DNA of 22,368 bases from positions 1 through 22,368 of IMG/VR virus record IMGVR_UViG_3300032053_000578, one strand, 5' to 3'. The notes under the pieces were generated by a model. The model saw only the letters and a program-made list of their open reading frames with translations, was not told the origin of the DNA and made no database searches. The DNA is from a virus. Positions 1 to 7,106 of the stretch are shown here, piece by piece; position 1 is the first letter of the stretch; the number at the start of each line of letters is the position of its first letter. Both the position numbers and the translations under genes were made by a program.

Positions 1-65
1 ATCGTCTGGGGCGTGACATAACCGAGGCGTTGCTGGCCACACGCGAGTTCAAGCGCCTGACAATC
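1..65. repeat. Terminal 65-bp overlap, copy 1 (identical to 22304-22368)
   Basis: The first and last 65 bases of the window are identical and lie in the same reading frame of one integrase gene. This is what an assembler leaves when a circular or circularly permuted molecule is written as a linear contig. The repeat has no visible internal structure. Confidence 0.95.
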
Positions 66-1256
66 GCAGTCGAATTCGTGAGCCAGTCCTTCGATGACAC
101 ACCAGAAGGCCGTTTCACCTTCCAGGTCTTCCTGGCCGTGGCAGAGCTAGAGCGGGCGCTGATCGCCCGCCGGATGAAGCAGGGACGCCAACGCAAGGTG
201 AGGCAGGGAGCCTACATGTGCAACCAGATCCCCTATGGCTACCGGCGCGACGGGATCAACCTGACGCCGAGCGCCTGGGAAGCCGAAATCATCCACCGCG
301 TCTTTGCCTGGTGCATTGCGGGGGACGGGCTCCAAGACGTTTGTAACCGGTTACGAAACCTGCGTATTCCCCCACCAAGTAATGGGCCGAAACCGGCGCG
401 CGATTGGCATACGGCGACTATCCACCGCATCCTGACTAACCGCCGCTATGTTGGCGAGTCACACTACGGGGATCTGCCTATGGTCTGTCCGGCCATCGTT
501 GACCGCGAAACGTTCGACGCGGCGCAGGCGGCTCTGACAGCGCGCAAGGCCTATAGCGGCCCACGGCCCAAGCACCCATACCTACTTAAGGGGCGCGTAT
601 TCTGCCGGACGTGCGGCCATCTATTCTACGTGGACACAAAAAGTAGGGGGCGCGCCGTCTACTCATGCGGCGGCCTGAAGCGGTATCGAGACACGGTGCC
701 CGCCCACACGGCCAAGACTTGCTGGCAGGCGACAGACCTAGAGGGGCGCGTTAGGACGTGGGCAACTGCGGTCATGGGCGACCCTAACTACCTACTGGCC
801 AGCGCAGAGGACTTCGAATGGGTCGCCGATCGGGTTAGCAACGGCGGCAAGGAAGAGGCCCAACTTGAGGCCCGAGTGGTTAGGTTGACGGCGGAACGCC
901 AACGGCTGATCGATCTGCGGGTGGACGGCACCATCACCCACGACGAGGCCACTACGCGCCTGTCGCGCATCGATGCCGACCGCAGCAAGGCGATGGTCGA
1001 GTTGCGGGCGCAAGAGGAACACCCCGCTGACGGTGAGGTCTTTCGTTTGTTCGCAGCATTCCTCCGCGATTGCGCCGCCGGACGAGAATCGCTCGGTGAG
1101 GGCGACGCGGCATGGGACGACGTTGATCACCTTGTAGGGCGCGTCTGGGTTGAACCGGACGGCGAGCTGACCATCGAGGGGACACTTTCCCTACCACCAG
1201 GGGCGAGAGGAAAGATTTCCTACCATGCTACACTCGCCCGCGCCGGATCGTCATGA
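1..1256 (+). CDS. int: Large serine recombinase (integrase), C-terminal part, continued from 22075 across the circular junction
   Basis: This is the larger part of a serine integrase whose N-terminus lies at the other end of the window. Joined across the 65-bp overlap the protein is 494 aa. Numbered on the joined protein, this part holds the end of the catalytic domain, the recombinase DNA-binding domain from about residue 153 (IPYGYRRDG), a zinc ribbon with cysteines near 278, 281, 299 and 317 (CRTC, then YSC and KTC), and a charged helical segment near 350-420 where the family carries its coiled coil. In this family the zinc ribbon and coiled coil govern att-site recognition and synapsis. 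The frame is open from base 3 with no internal stop and ends in TGA at 1254-1256. The protease gene follows 22 bp later. The fold is certain; the role in phage integration is inferred from context. Confidence 0.95.
   Translation, partial: RLGRDITEALLATREFKRLTIAVEFVSQSFDDTPEGRFTFQVFLAVAELERALIARRMKQGRQRKVRQGAYMCNQIPYGYRRDGINLTPSAWEAEIIHRVFAWCIAGDGLQDVCNRLRNLRIPPPSNGPKPARDWHTATIHRILTNRRYVGESHYGDLPMVCPAIVDRETFDAAQAALTARKAYSGPRPKHPYLLKGRVFCRTCGHLFYVDTKSRGRAVYSCGGLKRYRDTVPAHTAKTCWQATDLEGRVRTWATAVMGDPNYLLASAEDFEWVADRVSNGGKEEAQLEARVVRLTAERQRLIDLRVDGTITHDEATTRLSRIDADRSKAMVELRAQEEHPADGEVFRLFAAFLRDCAAGRESLGEGDAAWDDVDHLVGRVWVEPDGELTIEGTLSLPPGARGKISYHATLARAGSS
1226..1234 (+). promoter_or_regulatory. Possible extended -10 promoter element ahead of the protease gene
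   Basis: TGCTACACT near the end of the integrase gene matches an extended -10 (TGn plus TACACT) and would start transcription about 38 nt before the protease ATG. No convincing -35 is visible, so this is weak. It would let the cargo and morphogenesis genes be transcribed apart from the integrase. Confidence 0.2.
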
Positions 1257-1278
1257 CAGGTGAAAGGGGGAACTAGAA

Positions 1279-1854
1279 ATGAAGAAATTGATGGTAGCAC
1301 TGGCTCTAGGGGCAACGGCTTTGCTGGCCGTTTGTGGGGCAACCTACGCGGCGAGCCCCTGGACGGGGCATTGCACGGCGAAATACTGCCCAGCCATCCC
1401 CCTAGTGAACCTAGTCAACAAGACAGAGATCCGCTACTGCCTAACCGGCGTCACGCACGGTAGCGATATCAAGGCGGCCTTGCGCGATCCGCTAGGCTGG
1501 AAATCGCCCCTGCGTCGCCTGGGCATCAAGCTAATAGCGGACTGCCAGAATTCAACCGTTACGTTCCGCCTGGGGGCAACGCCGCCATATCAAGGAGTAA
1601 CCAACTACGGCGACGGCGCGAATTGGAACTGGACGAAGCACTACGGGGCGCTGACGCCTACCTGCGTCATTACGCTCGATACGGCGAAATGGGAGAAGAA
1701 CATTCCTGAGGGGCGGACGTGGGTAGTCAATCATGAGTTTGGCCATTGCCTGGGCATGGCCCACGAAGACCCTGGCTTGATGAGTGTCACCTCATCGTCC
1801 ACGTCCCACGTCACCACTGACCTGAAGCACCTGCTAATCGCGCGGTGGAAATAG
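1279..1854 (+). CDS. Secreted metzincin-like zinc metalloprotease
   Basis: A 191-aa protein with a clear signal peptide (MKKLMVALALGATALLAV..., probable cleavage after TYA near residue 24). It carries the full metzincin zinc motif HEFGHCLGMAH: H152, H156 and H162 as zinc ligands and E153 as catalytic base. A methionine six residues after the third histidine (PGLMS, M168) fits the Met-turn. Six cysteines remain after cleavage (32, 37, 54, 89, 129, 157), consistent with disulfides outside the cell. The motif region resembles the DUF3152-type actinobacterial peptidases, but the family is not certain. The start has a strong upstream AAAGGGGG. Placed between integrase and terminase, it is either a lysogenic-conversion cargo or a host-exit or entry enzyme that attacks surface protein. 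Substrate unknown. Confidence 0.85.
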   Translation: MKKLMVALALGATALLAVCGATYAASPWTGHCTAKYCPAIPLVNLVNKTEIRYCLTGVTHGSDIKAALRDPLGWKSPLRRLGIKLIADCQNSTVTFRLGATPPYQGVTNYGDGANWNWTKHYGALTPTCVITLDTAKWEKNIPEGRTWVVNHEFGHCLGMAHEDPGLMSVTSSSTSHVTTDLKHLLIARWK

Positions 1855-1867
1855 AGGAAGAGGAATA

Positions 1868-2089
1868 ATGAGATACCCCATAGTCCTACGCAACTGCCCG
1901 CCTGGACTCGCCGAGTATGAGGGGCGCTGGTTTGACCACCCCTGGGGCGAGTTTCACATCGTTGATCCGCGCGGCTATTCCATACGGCACACGATGATCA
2001 GGGTGACGTTCTACCCTACCGGCAAGTCGGAGACCCTGGCAAACGGGATGAAGGCCGAGATCTACGAGCCACGGCGGGGAGAAGAGTAA
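1868..2089 (+). CDS. Small protein of unknown function
   Basis: A 73-aa protein, MRYPIVLRNC to RRGEE, preceded by AGAGGA a few bases before the ATG. It is rich in aromatic residues and charge (EYEGRWFDHPWGEF) and has no signal peptide or membrane segment. I do not recognise a family. Its TAA overlaps the ATG of the next gene (TAATG), so the two are probably translationally coupled. Support comes from the Shine-Dalgarno sequence, the tight packing and the lack of any competing frame. Confidence 0.65.
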   Translation: MRYPIVLRNCPPGLAEYEGRWFDHPWGEFHIVDPRGYSIRHTMIRVTFYPTGKSETLANGMKAEIYEPRRGEE

Positions 2090-2319
2090 TGAAACAAACC
2101 CTACGCATAGGAACCCCACTCCTTCTGGACATCCTGAAGGGCCACTTCACCCCCGCCCGCCTTAACGAGTATCCAGGCGTAATCATCCCCGACAGTGCAC
2201 GCATCGTCGAGGGGCACTACACGGCATATGGCATGAGCGGCGTCCTCGAGTTGATATTGGAATGGCAGGAACAGGCAGGAAATGAGCAACCCCAACCCAT
2301 CACCAGCAACACGATTTAA
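2089..2319 (+). CDS. Small protein of unknown function
   Basis: A 76-aa soluble protein (MKQTLRIG to SNTI). The start overlaps the previous stop as TAATG, with a purine-rich GGGGAGAAGAG upstream. Its last 38 bp overlap the start of the DUF5681-like gene in another frame, a long overlap for this genome. No family is recognised. The position just ahead of the terminase genes suggests an accessory packaging or regulatory protein, but nothing in the sequence shows this. Confidence 0.6.
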   Translation: MKQTLRIGTPLLLDILKGHFTPARLNEYPGVIIPDSARIVEGHYTAYGMSGVLELILEWQEQAGNEQPQPITSNTI

Positions 2320-2584
2320 GCCAGGGCAATCCGGCAACCCGAAGGGCGGCCATCCGCCTGGCAAGTCAATCAGGCAACTCCTACGGGAAACGGCGGAGAC
2401 AGAAAAGCAGGCCGTCATCAACAAGATGCTAGCCCTGGCCAAGGTGGGCGATGTCCGCGCTGCTGAATGGGTTGCCAAGTATAGCGACGACCCGAGCCAG
2501 GCGCTGCTAGAGATAGCTACACGAGATTTCACCTTCAAGATCGGCATCCCCGACCAGGTGGAAGAGGGTGATGGCGTTGACTAG
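2282..2584 (+). CDS. DUF5681-like protein, putative small terminase subunit
   Basis: A 100-aa protein beginning with a basic, proline- and glycine-rich stretch, RFKPGQSGNPKGGHPPG (about residues 11-27). This is the hallmark of the DUF5681 N-terminal motif, which in phages is typically found just upstream of the large terminase. The remainder is helical and acidic (RETAETEKQAVINKMLALAKVGDVRAAEWVAKYSDD), ending near a beta-like segment. Helical regulators of this size next to terL usually recognise the packaging site and form a ring on the motor, which is the basis of the terS call. The large terminase starts 2 bp after its stop. The motif is clear; the packaging role is inferred from position. 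Confidence 0.75.
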   Translation: MSNPNPSPATRFKPGQSGNPKGGHPPGKSIRQLLRETAETEKQAVINKMLALAKVGDVRAAEWVAKYSDDPSQALLEIATRDFTFKIGIPDQVEEGDGVD

Positions 2585-2586
2585 GC

Positions 2587-3783
2587 ATGACCACAACCAT
2601 CACCTACCACCGTCCCCACCTTTACCCTAAGCAATCTGCAGCCATCTTCGCCCCCGAGCGCTACGCAGTCGTTGAGGCGTCAACTAAGTCAGGCAAGACT
2701 GTGGGCTGTCTGGCGTGGTTGCTGGAGCAGGCCTTCGCACACGATCGGCACATCGTGTGGTGGGTAGCGCCCGTCTACAGCCAGGCCAAGATTGCCTTCC
2801 GGCGCGCAAAGGCAGGACTCCCCAAGAGCCTCTATGTCGCCAACGAGAGTGAACTGACCCTCACCCTCCTGAACGGCACGGTCATCTGGTTCAAGACCGC
2901 CGAGATACCGGACAACCTCTACGGCGAGGATGTGTGGGCGGCTGTGCTGGACGAGGCGACCCGCATGAAGGAAGAGGCATGGCACGCTGTTCGCTCAACC
3001 CTGACGGCCACCCAGGGGCCGGTGAGGATCATAGGCAACGTCCACGGGCGCAAGAACTGGGCCTATCGCCTAGCACGCAAGGCGGAGGGCGGAGAGGAGG
3101 GATATCACTATGCGAAACTCACGGCCCATGACGCCATCGAGGGCGGGATACTTGCGGCGGCGGAGGTCGAGGATGCTCGCCTGGCATTGCCGAAGGCTGT
3201 CTTCGAGGAACTCTACCTTGCCATTGCCACTGAAGATGGCAGTTGCCCGTTCGATATCCGAGCAATCGCTGATTGTGTCGCACCTCTTGGAGCGCCTCCT
3301 GCTGTTGCGATCGGCTGGGACTTAGCGCGCGGCAAGAGGGCAGGATCAGACTGGACGGTCGGGATCGCACTAAACGCAACACGTGCCGTTTGTGGGTTCG
3401 ATAGATTCCAAGCGCCATGGTCGCTCCAGGTTCAACGTATCCGCTGGCTGACGGGCAACACAGCGGCGCTCGTTGACGCTACAGGGGTAGGCGACCCCAT
3501 CGTTGAGGAACTTCAACGCGGCGGCGGCAACTACGAGGGCTTCAACTTCACCAGTCAAAGCAAGCAACAGATCATGGAGGAGCTGGCCCTGGTCATCAGC
3601 CAGCGCGCGATCCGCTTCCCCGAGGACGTTGTGAGCGAGTTGGAATCCTTTGAATACGAATACACCCGCACCGGTGTCCGCTACAGCGCGCCGGAAGGGC
3701 TGAACGATGACAAGGTATGCGCCCTGGCCCTGGCCAACCACCACTTCCGTGAGGGCGGCGCGCCAAGAGTGAGGTGGATGTAA
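2587..3783 (+). CDS. terL: Terminase large subunit (packaging ATPase and nuclease)
   Basis: A 398-aa packaging motor protein. The N-terminal ATPase has a Walker A-type loop ASTKSGKT (residues 31-38, alanine instead of the usual first glycine), Walker B VWAAVLDEA (116-124, with D122 and E123) and a coupling motif IIGNVHG (148-154). The C-terminal RNase H-like nuclease shows its acidic metal ligands: D245 in IGWDLARG, D297 in ALVDATG, and D374/D375 in LNDDKV. It cuts concatemeric or circular DNA and drives it into the prohead through the portal. The protein is short for the family but both domains look complete. The next gene begins at the TAA (TAATG). Headful (pac) versus cos packaging cannot be decided from this sequence. 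Confidence 0.95.
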   Translation: MTTTITYHRPHLYPKQSAAIFAPERYAVVEASTKSGKTVGCLAWLLEQAFAHDRHIVWWVAPVYSQAKIAFRRAKAGLPKSLYVANESELTLTLLNGTVIWFKTAEIPDNLYGEDVWAAVLDEATRMKEEAWHAVRSTLTATQGPVRIIGNVHGRKNWAYRLARKAEGGEEGYHYAKLTAHDAIEGGILAAAEVEDARLALPKAVFEELYLAIATEDGSCPFDIRAIADCVAPLGAPPAVAIGWDLARGKRAGSDWTVGIALNATRAVCGFDRFQAPWSLQVQRIRWLTGNTAALVDATGVGDPIVEELQRGGGNYEGFNFTSQSKQQIMEELALVISQRAIRFPEDVVSELESFEYEYTRTGVRYSAPEGLNDDKVCALALANHHFREGGAPRVRWM

Positions 3784-4073
3784 TGACAAGCTACTGTTTC
3801 ACCTGCCATAAGTCACACGCGATGAGGAACTTGCGGCACAGCACGGAATATGTAGTGCCGCCTGGTATCCCGATCACCGGCCAGTGCGCGGTGTGCAAGG
3901 AGCCCAAGACGTTCGTGGTATCGCCTGACCAGTTCAAGGTGCTGATAGCGTCCGGCACCGCCACACACCCTGCGGTAGTGCGGTCGGCACCTAACGCGCC
4001 ACGCCGATCCTCTGGCGACACGGCGGCCAACACGGGCGAGCATATAGAAAAGGCGGCGCATGATGCTACTTAA
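3783..4073 (+). CDS. Small zinc-ribbon protein
   Basis: A 96-aa protein starting at the ATG that overlaps the terminase stop (TAATG), with GAGGTGG upstream. An earlier in-frame GTG at 3774 is less likely. Two CxxC knuckles, YCFTCHK at about residues 4-10 and QCAVCKE about 32 residues later, make a probable four-cysteine zinc site. The tail is low-complexity, polar and probably disordered. Small zinc proteins between terminase and portal genes are common in siphoviruses; their role is unknown. It overlaps the next small gene by 14 bp. Confidence 0.7.
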   Translation: MTSYCFTCHKSHAMRNLRHSTEYVVPPGIPITGQCAVCKEPKTFVVSPDQFKVLIASGTATHPAVVRSAPNAPRRSSGDTAANTGEHIEKAAHDAT

Positions 4074-4239
4074 GAAAATACTCAGACAGTTTCGGGCCGA
4101 GTGGACGCCCCGATTGCTAGACATCATGGGCTTTGGACTCATCGTGATGTCCATCGGGATCGCGTTTGGCCTGGCCCCTGCCCTAGCCGCTACCGGAGTC
4201 GCCTGCCTGACCGTCGGCTGGGCGGTTTCATCTTCGTGA
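4060..4239 (+). CDS. Small two-helix membrane protein
   Basis: A 59-aa protein starting ATGATG, with AAAAGGCGG upstream, ending TGA at 4237-4239. After a short basic N-terminus (LLKKILRQFRAEW) there are two hydrophobic segments, about residues 21-38 (LDIMGFGLIVMSIGIAFG) and 39-57 (APALAATGVACLTVGWAVS). This fits a hairpin membrane protein. No family is recognised. Holins can look like this, but so do small membrane proteins of unknown role in head gene clusters, so holin is only one possibility. It shares 14 bp with the zinc-ribbon gene. Confidence 0.6.
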   Translation: MMLLKKILRQFRAEWTPRLLDIMGFGLIVMSIGIAFGLAPALAATGVACLTVGWAVSSS

Positions 4240-4255
4240 ACTAGCCCTTAGCGCT

Positions 4256-4261
4256 TACACT
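4256..4261 (+). promoter_or_regulatory. Possible -10 element just ahead of the portal gene
   Basis: TACACT sits 10 bp before the portal ATG in one of the few true gaps of the operon (4240-4271), and no Shine-Dalgarno sequence is visible there. If used, it would give a nearly leaderless portal mRNA. There is no recognisable -35. Confidence 0.2.
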
Positions 4262-4271
4262 GAACTCACGT

Positions 4272-5585
4272 ATGAAGTCCTTCCTTCGCACTGCTATCTC
4301 CAATCAAGGCCCGCCCTATGTGGGGCGCGGCGTCCGCGCGATCAGCGGGCTGTTTGGCAACAACACCGAGGCCCTGATGCGCACCTACGGCTCGGTAGGC
4401 ACGATCTTTGCCATCGTTGACAAGCTAACCGAGGCCACAGCAAGCGCCGACTGGCACCTCTACAAGAGCGCCAAGCCAGGACAGGATCGCACCGAGGTCT
4501 TTGTCCACCCCGCGCTAGACCTATGGAACAAGCCCAACCCCTTCTATGACCAGCACGAATTCATCGAGACATTCCAACAGCACCTCGACCTCGTAGGCGA
4601 GGCTATCTGGTATCTGGGCTACAGCAAGTCGGGCTTCGGCCCGCCCCAAGAGCTATGGCCTATCCGTCCTGATCGTGTAACGCCCATTCCCGACCCCGAC
4701 CTATTCATCGCGGGATGGGTCTACAAGTGCCCTGGCAACCCCGACATGCCCTGGTCGACCGGCGAGGTCATTCAGCTCAAGCGCCCTAACCCCCTAGACC
4801 CCTATCGTGGCCTGGGGCCGGTGCAGAGCATCCTCACAGACATCGACGCCGAGCGCTACTCAGCCGCTTGGAATCGCAACTTCTTTCTCAACAGCGCCGA
4901 GCCCGCTGGCATCATCCAGGTCGACGGGCACCTAACCGATGCCGAGTTTGAGGAGATGCGTGACCGCTGGGCGGAGCAGCATCAGGGCGTGGCAAACGCC
5001 CATCGCGTGGCCATCCTAGAGCGGGCGACCTGGGTAGACAGGAAGTTTACACAGCGTGATATGCAGTTTGAGGCCATGCGCCACCTCAACCGCGAGATCA
5101 TCCGCGAGGCGTTCGGCTTCCCCAAGCCCCTCCTGGGCGCAACCGATGATGTCAACCGCGCCAACGCCGAGGCAGCCGAGGTTGTCTTTGCGCGCTGGCT
5201 GATTGATCCGCGCCTCAACCGTATCAAGCGCGCCCTCAACGAGAAGCTACTGCCCCTCTATGGCACGTCCGGCGCGGGGCTAGAGTTCGATTTCGATGCC
5301 CCCACCCCTGCCGATCGCGTTCAGGACACCGCGGAGTTCACCGCCAAGGTCAACGCAGCCAAGATGTTGATCGACGCAGGGTTTGACCCTGCTGCGGTTC
5401 TTGACGCACTAGGCCTGCCCGCCATCACGTTCGCTGGCAAGCCGGAGGCCCCAGCACCCGCAGGGTTTCAGGCAAAGGCTGCCCCCAGGAAGATAAACGA
5501 GAACCGCATGAGGCGCTTGTTCGAGTCCATCTTGGACACCGAACTCCACAAGACACTAGACGCCATCGACGAGGACGACCTTTAG
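4272..5585 (+). CDS. Portal protein (HK97 family)
   Basis: A 437-aa portal, the dodecameric ring at the unique capsid vertex through which DNA is packaged and ejected. The family pattern is clear: an N-terminal segment with the AIVDKLTEATAS helix, a central stretch with LKRPNPLDPYRGLGPVQSI, the stem and crown region with AEPAGIIQVDGHLTDAEFEEMRDRW, and the conserved IIREAFGFPKPLLGATDDVNRAN, characteristic of HK97-type portals. The C-terminus is polar and acidic (EDDL). No Shine-Dalgarno sequence precedes the ATG, unlike most genes here. The TAG overlaps the GTG start of the next gene by one base. Confidence 0.93.
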   Translation: MKSFLRTAISNQGPPYVGRGVRAISGLFGNNTEALMRTYGSVGTIFAIVDKLTEATASADWHLYKSAKPGQDRTEVFVHPALDLWNKPNPFYDQHEFIETFQQHLDLVGEAIWYLGYSKSGFGPPQELWPIRPDRVTPIPDPDLFIAGWVYKCPGNPDMPWSTGEVIQLKRPNPLDPYRGLGPVQSILTDIDAERYSAAWNRNFFLNSAEPAGIIQVDGHLTDAEFEEMRDRWAEQHQGVANAHRVAILERATWVDRKFTQRDMQFEAMRHLNREIIREAFGFPKPLLGATDDVNRANAEAAEVVFARWLIDPRLNRIKRALNEKLLPLYGTSGAGLEFDFDAPTPADRVQDTAEFTAKVNAAKMLIDAGFDPAAVLDALGLPAITFAGKPEAPAPAGFQAKAAPRKINENRMRRLFESILDTELHKTLDAIDEDDL

Positions 5586-6133
5586 TGACCATCCCCCCCT
5601 ACGACGACTGGTTTGACTCCTACCACGAGGACGTGGAGGCCGCGCTAACGGCGGCATTTGAGGCAGCGGCCATCGCCGTTGACCCCTCCCTGGCGCGCAC
5701 AGAGGCTCACAAACTAGCCGTCAAATTCGCCGAGACGCATGCGGGCGATCTACTCAAGCTAGATGGCGACCTGTCTATGGCGGCAACAACCCGCAACAAC
5801 GTCAAGGGCGCGGTTGCCGACGCCATCGAGAAGGGCTTGGGCCTGGGCGATCTGAAGAAGGCGATCCGACAGAGCAATGCCTTCAGTAAGGAACGCGCCT
5901 CGATAACTGCCAGGACAGAGACCGCCATTGCCCACGGACAGGGTAGCCATGACGCGGCAATCAGTAGCGGGCGCAACATGAAGCGATGGATAACCCAGGG
6001 CAGCGGATGTGATATCTGCGACGGCAACGAGGGCGACGGCGACATCGGGATCGATGACACGTTCTCATCCGGCGACGACACCATACCTGCCCACCCAAAC
6101 TGCGAGTGCAACGTGAGGTATTTCCATGGTTAG
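5585..6133 (+). CDS. Minor head protein (Mu gpF-like head morphogenesis)
   Basis: A 182-aa protein starting with GTG that shares its first base with the portal stop. The C-terminal half has the signature of the phage Mu F family: ITARTETAIAHGQGSHDAA, then KRWITQGSGCDICDGNEG, DTFSSGDD, and a terminal PAHPNCECNVRYF. The paired cysteines (CDIC and CEC) probably bind zinc. Members are minor head proteins near the portal; some are ejected with the DNA. The family is usually longer, and here the N-terminal extension is short and helical. Position after the portal fits. Confidence 0.88.
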   Translation: MTIPPYDDWFDSYHEDVEAALTAAFEAAAIAVDPSLARTEAHKLAVKFAETHAGDLLKLDGDLSMAATTRNNVKGAVADAIEKGLGLGDLKKAIRQSNAFSKERASITARTETAIAHGQGSHDAAISSGRNMKRWITQGSGCDICDGNEGDGDIGIDDTFSSGDDTIPAHPNCECNVRYFHG

Positions 6134-6389
6134 CATTACCCCAGACATCATCCAGATCCTCATCCAAGGCGGCGCGGTAGGCGTCCTACTCGCGTTCGGT
6201 TATGGCATCTACAAACTAGCGCGCCGGTTGATTGACGCGGGCAGCATCCTAGTCTCGAATCACCTAGCCCACCTCACCAACACGCTCGAGAACGTCAACA
6301 CCACCCTTGCACGCCTGGACGGCACCATCCAGGGATGCCCCGCGCGTGCGAAACTCCCTCAGAAAAGTCGGGATGACCCCCTAAACTAG
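6126..6389 (+). CDS. Small membrane-anchored protein with C-terminal helix
   Basis: An 87-aa protein preceded by GAGGT and overlapping the minor head gene by 8 bp. One hydrophobic segment at about residues 7-30 (DIIQILIQGGAVGVLLAFGY) is followed by basic residues (KLARR), then a long amphipathic helix (NHLAHLTNTLENVNTTLARLDGTI) that may be a coiled coil. The layout recalls small holin or holin-accessory proteins, or head-associated membrane proteins. It is one of only two membrane candidates for the otherwise missing lysis function. Function is not demonstrable from the sequence. Confidence 0.65.
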   Translation: MVSITPDIIQILIQGGAVGVLLAFGYGIYKLARRLIDAGSILVSNHLAHLTNTLENVNTTLARLDGTIQGCPARAKLPQKSRDDPLN

Positions 6390-6398
6390 AAGGTAGAT

Positions 6399-7106
6399 AT
6401 GGAACGACCAACCTGGTATTCGATCAAGAACCTTGCGGATGAGTCCGCAGACGTTTTCGTCTATGACGAGATCGGCGCGTTCGGCATCACTGCAGGAGCC
6501 TTCATTAAGGACTTGCAGGGTATCACTGCGGGCAAACTCAACCTACATATCAACTCCCCTGGTGGGGATGTATTCGACGGCCTGGCCATCTACAGCGCGC
6601 TCAAAGAGCATGCTGCCGAGGTCACCGTCTACGTTGATGCCCTGGCCGCATCCATCGCGACCGTGATCGCCATGGCGGGTGACCGCGTCATCATGGCCCG
6701 CCACTCCTCAATGATGATCCACGACGCCTTCGGTATGGCCGTAGGCACCAGCGAGGACATGACCAAGATGGCCGAGCGCCTCGACGTTGTTAGCGACCAG
6801 ATCGCGAGCGTCTATCAGGAGCGCGTTGCCGGTAGCAAAACGTCTACCTGGCGCAACCGCATGAAGGCCGAAACTTGGTATACGGACGAGCAAGCGGTTG
6901 CCGCTGGCCTAGCCGATGAGGTAGGCAAGCCGTCCGGTATCCGCAACACGTTCGACCTGAGCAAGTTCAAGCACCCTCCGGTCGTTGAACCGGAACCGGA
7001 ATCAGAAGAGCAAGAGGAGGCGGATGCCGAGCCGCCGGTTGAATTCGATAAGGCCGAGGCCTTTCGGCAGGCCGCTAGTCTCACTCTGATGGAGGTATTG
7101 ACCTAA
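6399..7106 (+). CDS. ClpP-like prohead (head maturation) protease
   Basis: A 235-aa serine protease of the ClpP-like prohead type. Visible elements are LHINSPGGDVFDGLAIYSAL (49-68), the nucleophile Ser85 in ALAASIATVIAMAGD, and His108 in SSMMIHDAFG. The third catalytic position probably falls in the ETWYT/EQAVAAGLADE segment (158-174). Such proteases remove the scaffold or delta domain of the capsid protein and themselves after prohead assembly. Residues after about 185 are very acidic and may act as scaffold or targeting tail. The stop overlaps the major capsid ATG (TAATG). Confidence 0.92.
   Translation: MERPTWYSIKNLADESADVFVYDEIGAFGITAGAFIKDLQGITAGKLNLHINSPGGDVFDGLAIYSALKEHAAEVTVYVDALAASIATVIAMAGDRVIMARHSSMMIHDAFGMAVGTSEDMTKMAERLDVVSDQIASVYQERVAGSKTSTWRNRMKAETWYTDEQAVAAGLADEVGKPSGIRNTFDLSKFKHPPVVEPEPESEEQEEADAEPPVEFDKAEAFRQAASLTLMEVLT

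Noticed and set aside
1-65. A true short direct terminal repeat of a linear virion genome
   Set aside because: It lies wholly in coding sequence of the integrase, keeps its frame, and is very short; an assembly overlap of a circle explains it better.
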